Part shown: in pieces, positions 29,210 to 34,810 of the stretch
Layout of the letters: each line of letters starts with the position of its first letter
How positions within the stretch are numbered: the stretch's first letter is position 1
Source of the DNA: an archaeon
GTDB lineage: Archaea > Micrarchaeota > Micrarchaeia > Anstonellales > Anstonellaceae
DNA length: 34,810 bases
Assembly (NCBI GenBank): GCA_020056305.1
Contig: JAGVIA010000045.1
Span: forward strand, 1-34,810
Direction of reading: 5' to 3'
Translations under genes and position numbers: made by a program
Notes under the pieces: model-generated
Databases searched by the model: none
Seen by the model: the letters and a program-made list of their open reading frames with translations, nothing else
What the model was told of the DNA's origin: nothing

Positions 29210-31087
29210 ATGGCAAAGATAATCGGGATTGACCTGGGGACTTCGAATTCGGCAGCTGCGGTGATGGAGGGCGGAAGGCCCGCAATCATACCAAGCGCGG
29301 AGGGGCAGACTGCATACGGGAAGGCGTTCCCCTCATACGTGGCATTCACGAAAGAGGGGCAGAAACTGGTGGGTGAGCCAGCAAGAAGGCAGGCGGTGAG
29401 CAACGTGGATGCGACATTCTCCGCATTCAAGAGAAAGATGGGCACGGATTACAAGTATGGGGCATATGGAAAGGAATACCGGCCGCAGGAATTGTCCGCG
29501 TATCTATTGCAGAAAATAAAGCAGGATGCCGAGGCATACCTTGGGGACAAGGTGGAAAAGGCAGTAATCACAGTGCCTGCATACTTCAATGACAACCAGC
29601 GGCAGGCGACAAAAGATGCCGGCGAGATTGCGGGTTTGGAAGTTGTTCGGATAATAAACGAGCCAACTGCCGCGTCATTGGCATACGGGCTTGACAAGTC
29701 AGGAATTGACCAAAGAATACTTGTGTTTGACTTGGGAGGCGGCACGCTGGACGTCACCATAATGGAATTCGGGAACGGAGTTTTCGAGGTGAAGAGCACA
29801 TCTGGCGACACGCAGCTTGGCGGCACAGACATGGACACTGCCATTGTGGACCATCTTGTGGGCGTGTTCATGCGGGAGACCGGCATCGACATGCAAAGTG
29901 ACAGGCAGGCAATGCAGAGGATGAAGGAAGCCGGGGAAAAGGCAAAAATCGAGCTATCTACCGTGCTTGAGAGCGAAATCAATTTGCCATTTTTATCTGC
30001 GGACAAGAGCGGGCCGAAGCACTTTGTGCACAAATTGTCACGCGCAAAGCTTGAGGAGATAGTGGACCCGATTGTGCAGCGGTGCAAGGCGCCTGTGGAG
30101 CGCGCGCTGTCGGATGCGAAGCTGACATCTCAGAACATAAACAAGGTGATAATGGTTGGCGGCCCGACGCGCATGCCAATCGTGCAGAAATTCGTAGAAG
30201 GCATGGTGGGCAAGAAAGCCGAGGGCGGCGTTGACCCCATGGAGTGCGTCGCGCTTGGCGCTGCAATACAGGCAGGCGTGCTTGCAGGGGAAGTGAAAGA
30301 TATCCTGCTGCTGGATGTTACGCCACTGTCGCTTGGCATTGAGACGCTTGGGGGCGTCATGACAAAGCTCATTGAAAGAAATACCACCATCCCCACGAAG
30401 AAGAGCCAGATATTCTCAACAGCCTCAGACAGCCAGACGTCTGTTGAGATACATGTGCTGCAGGGCGAGCGGGCGATGGCAAAGGACAGCGTGGAACTTG
30501 GCAGGTTTTCACTTGTTGGCATACCGCCGGCGCCGCGCGGGATACCGCAAATAGAAGTGACGTTTGACATTGACGCAAACGGGCTGATACACGTGACAGC
30601 GCTTGACAAGGGCACTAACAAGGAGCAGAAGATGAAGATAGTGTCCCCGCACAAGATGGACAAGTCGGAAATAGAGAAATCCGTGCGGGATGCCGAGGCG
30701 CATGCGGAGGCTGACAAGAAATTGCGCGAGGAGGCAGAGGCGAAAAACGAGGCAGAGGCGCTTGTGTATGCGTCAGAGAAAACATTGAAGGAGAGCGGGG
30801 ACAAGGTGCCTGCTGACAAAAAGGAAAAAGCGCAGCAAGCTATTGATGAGATGAAAGAGGCGCTCAAAGGCAATGACGCTGCCAAGATAAAATCCGCGCT
30901 TGAGAAGCTAAAAGATGCGATTCAGGAAGCGGGCGCGTCATTGTACTCGCAACAGGGCGGGAATGAAGGAGGCGCTGGCGGATCTGGAGGCAGCGGGCCG
31001 CAGGGCGGAAGCGGACCGGGCAGTGAAAGCGGATTTGGCAGCGGTTCCGGCGATGACGTGCATGATGCAAACTACAAGAAAGTATAG
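29210..31087 (+). CDS. dnaK: Chaperone DnaK (Hsp70)
   Basis: [103 protein letters not shown]. Confidence 0.98.
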   Translation: MAKIIGIDLGTSNSAAAVMEGGRPAIIPSAEGQTAYGKAFPSYVAFTKEGQKLVGEPARRQAVSNVDATFSAFKRKMGTDYKYGAYGKEYRPQELSAYLLQKIKQDAEAYLGDKVEKAVITVPAYFNDNQRQATKDAGEIAGLEVVRIINEPTAASLAYGLDKSGIDQRILVFDLGGGTLDVTIMEFGNGVFEVKSTSGDTQLGGTDMDTAIVDHLVGVFMRETGIDMQSDRQAMQRMKEAGEKAKIELSTVLESEINLPFLSADKSGPKHFVHKLSRAKLEEIVDPIVQRCKAPVERALSDAKLTSQNINKVIMVGGPTRMPIVQKFVEGMVGKKAEGGVDPMECVALGAAIQAGVLAGEVKDILLLDVTPLSLGIETLGGVMTKLIERNTTIPTKKSQIFSTASDSQTSVEIHVLQGERAMAKDSVELGRFSLVGIPPAPRGIPQIEVTFDIDANGLIHVTALDKGTNKEQKMKIVSPHKMDKSEIEKSVRDAEAHAEADKKLREEAEAKNEAEALVYASEKTLKESGDKVPADKKEKAQQAIDEMKEALKGNDAAKIKSALEKLKDAIQEAGASLYSQQGGNEGGAGGSGGSGPQGGSGPGSESGFGSGSGDDVHDANYKKV

Positions 31088-31100
31088 GGGGGGTGAAAAA

Positions 31101-31163
31101 ATGGCTGAGAAAACGAAAAAGAAGGCTTCAAAGAAGAAGATGGGCTGCGGCTGCAGGTGCTGA
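31101..31163 (+). CDS. 20-aa microORF MAEKTKKKASKKKMGCGCRC between dnaK and dnaJ
   Basis: ATG with SD-like GGGGGGTGA at spacing about 5; stop 4 nt before the dnaJ ATG. Confidence 0.5.
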   Translation: MAEKTKKKASKKKMGCGCRC

Positions 31164-31167
31164 TTGA

Positions 31168-32280
31168 ATGGCAACAAAGCGGGACTATTATGAGATACTT
31201 GGCGTGGGAAAGAGCGCAAGCAAGGACGAGATAAAGGCGGCATATCGCAAGCTTGCGATGCAATTCCATCCGGATCGGAACAAGGATGCTGGCGCAGAGG
31301 ATAAGTTCAAGGAGATATCAGAGGCGTATGCGGTGCTGTCTGATGACGAGAAGAGAAAGACTTATGACGCATACGGGCATGCGGGCTTTGACCAGCGGTA
31401 TTCGCAGGAGGACATTTTCAGGAATGCGGACTTTGGGGATTTGTTCCGCGAGTTCGGATTTTCATTTGGAGGCGGCGCAAGCCCGTTTGAGAACGCATTC
31501 TCCTCATTTTTCGGAGGCGGCGGGCGGCGGGGGGATTTTGGCGCGAGTTTGCGCTATGACATGGAATTATCACTTGAGGAAATCGGAAAGGGCGTAAAAA
31601 AGAGCATCTATATCGAGCATGCAAAGGAGTGCGGGCGATGCCATGGGAACGGCGCAGAGCCGGGCAGCAAGGTGGCGACATGCAGCGAGTGCAATGGCAG
31701 GGGCCAGGTGCAGCAGGTGCGCTCGATTGGAATCGGAAGGTTCGTGAGCGTCTCGCCATGCCGAAAATGCAAGGGCAGGGGGCAGGCAGCCGAGAAGGCG
31801 TGCAAGAGCTGCAACGGGGCAGGCAGGAGCCGGGAAATTGAGACTATTGAAGTGGAGATACCTGCAGGAGTTGAGGATGGCGGGAGGCTTCGGCTGCGCG
31901 GGCTTGGGGATTTTGGCAAAGACGGCGCAGGGGACTTGTATGTCATCGTGCACGAGGCAGAGCACAGGACATTCAAGCGGGACGGGCAGGATTTGCACAT
32001 GGAAATAGCAATTACTTTTGCACAGGCGGCGCTTGGCGCGGAAATTGAGGTGCCAACATTATTTGGAAAGGCAAAGATGAGCGTGCCTGCAGGCACGCAG
32101 CCCGGGCAGGTGTTTCGGCTGCGGGGCGAGGGGCTGCCAAGCTACGGGCGCGGGGGAAAGGGCGACGAGTATGTCAAGGTGGATGTGGCAGTGCCAAAGA
32201 AGCTGAACGAGAAGCAGAAAAAGGCGTTAAGGGAAGCGTTTGGCGCAGAGAGGGATGAGCGGATGTTTGGGGTTTTCTAG
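31168..32280 (+). CDS. dnaJ: Chaperone DnaJ
   Basis: J domain [32 protein letters not shown], four CxxCxGxG-type zinc repeats ([32 protein letters not shown]). Confidence 0.97.
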   Translation: MATKRDYYEILGVGKSASKDEIKAAYRKLAMQFHPDRNKDAGAEDKFKEISEAYAVLSDDEKRKTYDAYGHAGFDQRYSQEDIFRNADFGDLFREFGFSFGGGASPFENAFSSFFGGGGRRGDFGASLRYDMELSLEEIGKGVKKSIYIEHAKECGRCHGNGAEPGSKVATCSECNGRGQVQQVRSIGIGRFVSVSPCRKCKGRGQAAEKACKSCNGAGRSREIETIEVEIPAGVEDGGRLRLRGLGDFGKDGAGDLYVIVHEAEHRTFKRDGQDLHMEIAITFAQAALGAEIEVPTLFGKAKMSVPAGTQPGQVFRLRGEGLPSYGRGGKGDEYVKVDVAVPKKLNEKQKKALREAFGAERDERMFGVF

Positions 32281-32281
32281 C

Positions 32282-33265
32282 ATGGGAAGGCTTGCCAAAA
32301 TGCAGGAAGATGCGAACAGGGAATATTACACTAGGAAGGGTGGCAGGATTTATTCTGATTTTATCACTTATGCGAATTCTGATGGGAAAATAGCGGAATG
32401 CAATGCGATTGAGTTTTGCAAAAAGTTTGGCAAGAAAAAAAACAAGCGCGTGCTTGAAATTGGGGTTGGGAATGGGAATTTTGCAGCAGAGTTTTTGAAG
32501 AAAGCAAATGCTGTTGCGCCGGGAATGAAAATTGATTACACGCTTGCGGACATTTCGGAAAAGATGCTTTTTGCTGCGGAAAAAAGGCTGCAGAAAGGCG
32601 GATTTGCAGCGAAAACTATTCATTCAGACGCAACTAAGGTGGAGTTCGCTCATTCTTCCTTTGATTACGTTCGTTTGCAGGAGCTTCTGACCGATTTGCC
32701 GTCATCAATTTTTGTCCTGTGCGAAGGAAGAGTGTTTGAAGTCGCATATGGCAAGGACGGAGGGGCAAGCGGGCTTTGTTTTGTGGATGAGAAGACATCT
32801 GCGTTTGTTGAGCCTGTCCTTTCGCGCCTTGGCGAAAATTATTTCGTGCCATTCAATTTTGCTGCGTGCGAATTGGTTGTGAAATTATATGATGCAATTG
32901 CACCGGGCGGGTACGTGGATATTTTTGATTATGGGTTTGCAAATGCGGATGATTTGCTGCCTTATGACATGTGGAATCAGTCTATTGTGCGCGAGTATGG
33001 CGGGCAGCTTACCGTGGACTTGAACATTCCACTGCTTCTATCGTTTGCAAAATCCGCAGGGTTTGAAGCAGATGTGCAACTGCAGAAGGAGTATGTGGAG
33101 CGCGTGCTTGGGGAAAAAGTTATGGGTGTGCAAAAAAAGAATGGATTGCATTATATGACAAAGAAAGAGCTGGGCAAGGAAGGGGGAAAGAAAGAGAATT
33201 TGCTGGACAATTACGAGGAGGATGACGGATTTTATCATGTGAGGCTTGCAAAGAAAGGGTTATAA
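32282..33265 (+). CDS. SAM-dependent methyltransferase-like protein
   Basis: Motif I VLEIGVGNGNFAAEFL, then YTLADISEKML; ATG at 32282 directly after the dnaJ stop. Confidence 0.75.
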   Translation: MGRLAKMQEDANREYYTRKGGRIYSDFITYANSDGKIAECNAIEFCKKFGKKKNKRVLEIGVGNGNFAAEFLKKANAVAPGMKIDYTLADISEKMLFAAEKRLQKGGFAAKTIHSDATKVEFAHSSFDYVRLQELLTDLPSSIFVLCEGRVFEVAYGKDGGASGLCFVDEKTSAFVEPVLSRLGENYFVPFNFAACELVVKLYDAIAPGGYVDIFDYGFANADDLLPYDMWNQSIVREYGGQLTVDLNIPLLLSFAKSAGFEADVQLQKEYVERVLGEKVMGVQKKNGLHYMTKKELGKEGGKKENLLDNYEEDDGFYHVRLAKKGL

Positions 33266-33300
33266 TTTACGCCTTTGATTTTTCTGCCATAGGTGGTCAT

Positions 33301-34113
33301 ATGGATCGTATTGCGCTGATAGCAGGCGCCTGTGCCCTGGTTCTTCTGGCAGTGATAGGCTACTTTGAGCTTCAGAAAGCAGGTGCGCCGCAGATGCAGA
33401 ATAATGTTCAGAGCGCCGGCAGGGATACAACTGCAAATGGCAGGGAGTTTGTAGCGGATAGGGGCACGCCCCAAAGCGATGTGGATATCCCTAAAAATGA
33501 AATTTTGAACCGGCAGGCAGGTTATGCAGAGCTGGCTGCAAAGCAGAAAAATGCCAGATGGGTTGGGGACTACAGATTCACAGTTGCCATTGCGGGAAAA
33601 GAAGAAAGTGCAGAGGTTACTCAGTACAGCATGAATGACAAGCAGAAAAGCAGGATAGATATGTTTGCATCAGGGAAAGAGGCTAGAGCGTATACACTTT
33701 CAGGCATTGCGTACGCATGCACAAAGGATGGAACCTCATGGAAGTGCCAGATACGCCAATCCAATACTGCGCCAGGCATGCCAGGCAGCACCGAGTCTTA
33801 CGGAAAAATACTTGATGCCCACCCGCCATCACCAGATGGCACAATTGAACTTGCAGGTACAACTGCCCACTGCTTTTTGTTTGACAATATGCAAGATTAC
33901 ATCTTTGAAGCATCGGAAGCCGATGAGAAGACACAGCAGGGCATGTCAACCCGCAGCCAGATGAGCTTGAGAACCTGCTTGACGGACGATGGGATTCCAC
34001 TTTATATGAAGACCGTAGTGCTTCTTGACGGAAAGGAAAGCATGCGCATGGAGATGGTTGCAAAAAGCTACGGCACATCCGTTTCGGAATCCGATTTTGA
34101 ATTGCCGGCTTGA
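33301..34113 (+). CDS. Membrane-anchored extracytoplasmic hypothetical protein (270 aa)
   Basis: N-terminal anchor IALIAGACALVLLAVIGYFEL; SD-like AGGTGGT upstream. Confidence 0.75.
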   Translation: MDRIALIAGACALVLLAVIGYFELQKAGAPQMQNNVQSAGRDTTANGREFVADRGTPQSDVDIPKNEILNRQAGYAELAAKQKNARWVGDYRFTVAIAGKEESAEVTQYSMNDKQKSRIDMFASGKEARAYTLSGIAYACTKDGTSWKCQIRQSNTAPGMPGSTESYGKILDAHPPSPDGTIELAGTTAHCFLFDNMQDYIFEASEADEKTQQGMSTRSQMSLRTCLTDDGIPLYMKTVVLLDGKESMRMEMVAKSYGTSVSESDFELPA

Positions 34114-34121
34114 AGGAAGTG

Positions 34122-34199
34122 ATGCCGAAGGCCACTTTCCTTGAAAATTACGAGGAGGATGATGGATTTTATCACGTTAGGCTAGTGAAGAAAAAATAA
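34122..34199 (+). pseudogene. 25-codon ORF matching the C-terminus of the methyltransferase
   Basis: MPKATFLENYEEDDGFYHVRLVKKK versus ENLLDNYEEDDGFYHVRLAKKGL at the end of the 32282-33265 product; nucleotide similarity is also obvious. Confidence 0.6.
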
Positions 34200-34217
34200 A
34201 GAAAAGAAGAAGGCGGT

Positions 34218-34634
34218 TTACCTGCAGTATGTGTAAAGGACTTCGGCATCGTGGGGCTCTCCGTTTTCGCTGTTTATGCGGAGAACGTGGATGAAGTAGT
34301 GCTTCTCCTGAAACAAAAGGCGATAGGTTAAACCCTCATTAACGCTTAATTGCGCGACTTGCTGGTTTCGGCGGTTGTAAATGCTGTAAGTTGCTATATA
34401 TGTCCCGCCATATTCAGAGCGCCCAACTTGATCCAGCTGCATCCGAAGGCCACCTACTGTTCCAACCATTTCGTTTGCCACGTTCGTGTTCCAGACAGTC
34501 CTGCAAGCAGTTGCATCATCGAGCGTGTCCTGTGTTTCAACGCTCACAGGTGTCGCTTCTGTAATTTTCGCAAAGCCGATGCCAAGCAAGCCGACGATTG
34601 CGAGAATCGTCACTATTGCTATTGTTTTATTCAA
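34218..34634 (-). CDS. Membrane-anchored hypothetical protein (138 aa)
   Basis: TTG start; hydrophobic N-terminus MNKTIAIVTILAIVGLLGIGFA; TATA TTATATATAA at 34664-34673 about 30 nt upstream. Confidence 0.65.
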   Translation of the reverse strand: MNKTIAIVTILAIVGLLGIGFAKITEATPVSVETQDTLDDATACRTVWNTNVANEMVGTVGGLRMQLDQVGRSEYGGTYIATYSIYNRRNQQVAQLSVNEGLTYRLLFQEKHYFIHVLRINSENGEPHDAEVLYTYCR

Positions 34635-34810
34635 TAAATCACCAGATTTATTTTGCCATTAAGTTATATATAAGGGTAACTGATGCGAATATAATTTGGG
34701 CTTTTCTGCGGTTCAGTACTTCCGAAAGTAATTGAATCCGGTGCCTGAAAACCGGCCCGAAGACCGGATTTTTGATAAAATCTTCTGGCGGCAGCTTAGG
34801 CTGCCTCTCG

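Overview
The window is a compact archaeal chromosome segment, probably from a DPANN-type lineage. This is inferred from AT-rich TATA boxes close to start codons, a TrmB-like regulator, bacterial-type gyrase, an intron-bearing tRNA and tightly packed genes. From left to right it contains: a hairpin-rich tRNA region (tRNA-Thr(CGT), and an apparent tRNA-Ser(CGA) with an anticodon-loop intron and a second interruption in the T-loop); tpiA; six tandem, translationally coupled, paralogous polytopic membrane proteins (minus strand); a divergent 1733-aa secreted/membrane giant; a lipoprotein with a lytic-transglycosylase-like domain; a coiled-coil membrane protein; gyrB; an orphan gene; a TrmB-like regulator; ribA; gyrA carrying an HNH-type intein; a DUF1405-like membrane protein; a hexapeptide acyltransferase; a lipoprotein; an HTH regulator-grpE-dnaK-microORF-dnaJ operon; a methyltransferase; and surface proteins. 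The best candidate for an undescribed system is the roughly 14.5-kb locus at 1809-16356: six membrane paralogs sharing three signature motifs, plus the giant protein and the transglycosylase-like lipoprotein. It may be an envelope-spanning secretion or host-contact apparatus, but that function is inference. Other notable signals are the doubly interrupted tRNA-Ser, matching palindromes upstream of gyrA and gyrB, and twin 19-bp palindromes upstream of the heat-shock operon. No searches were run, so all family calls are by eye.
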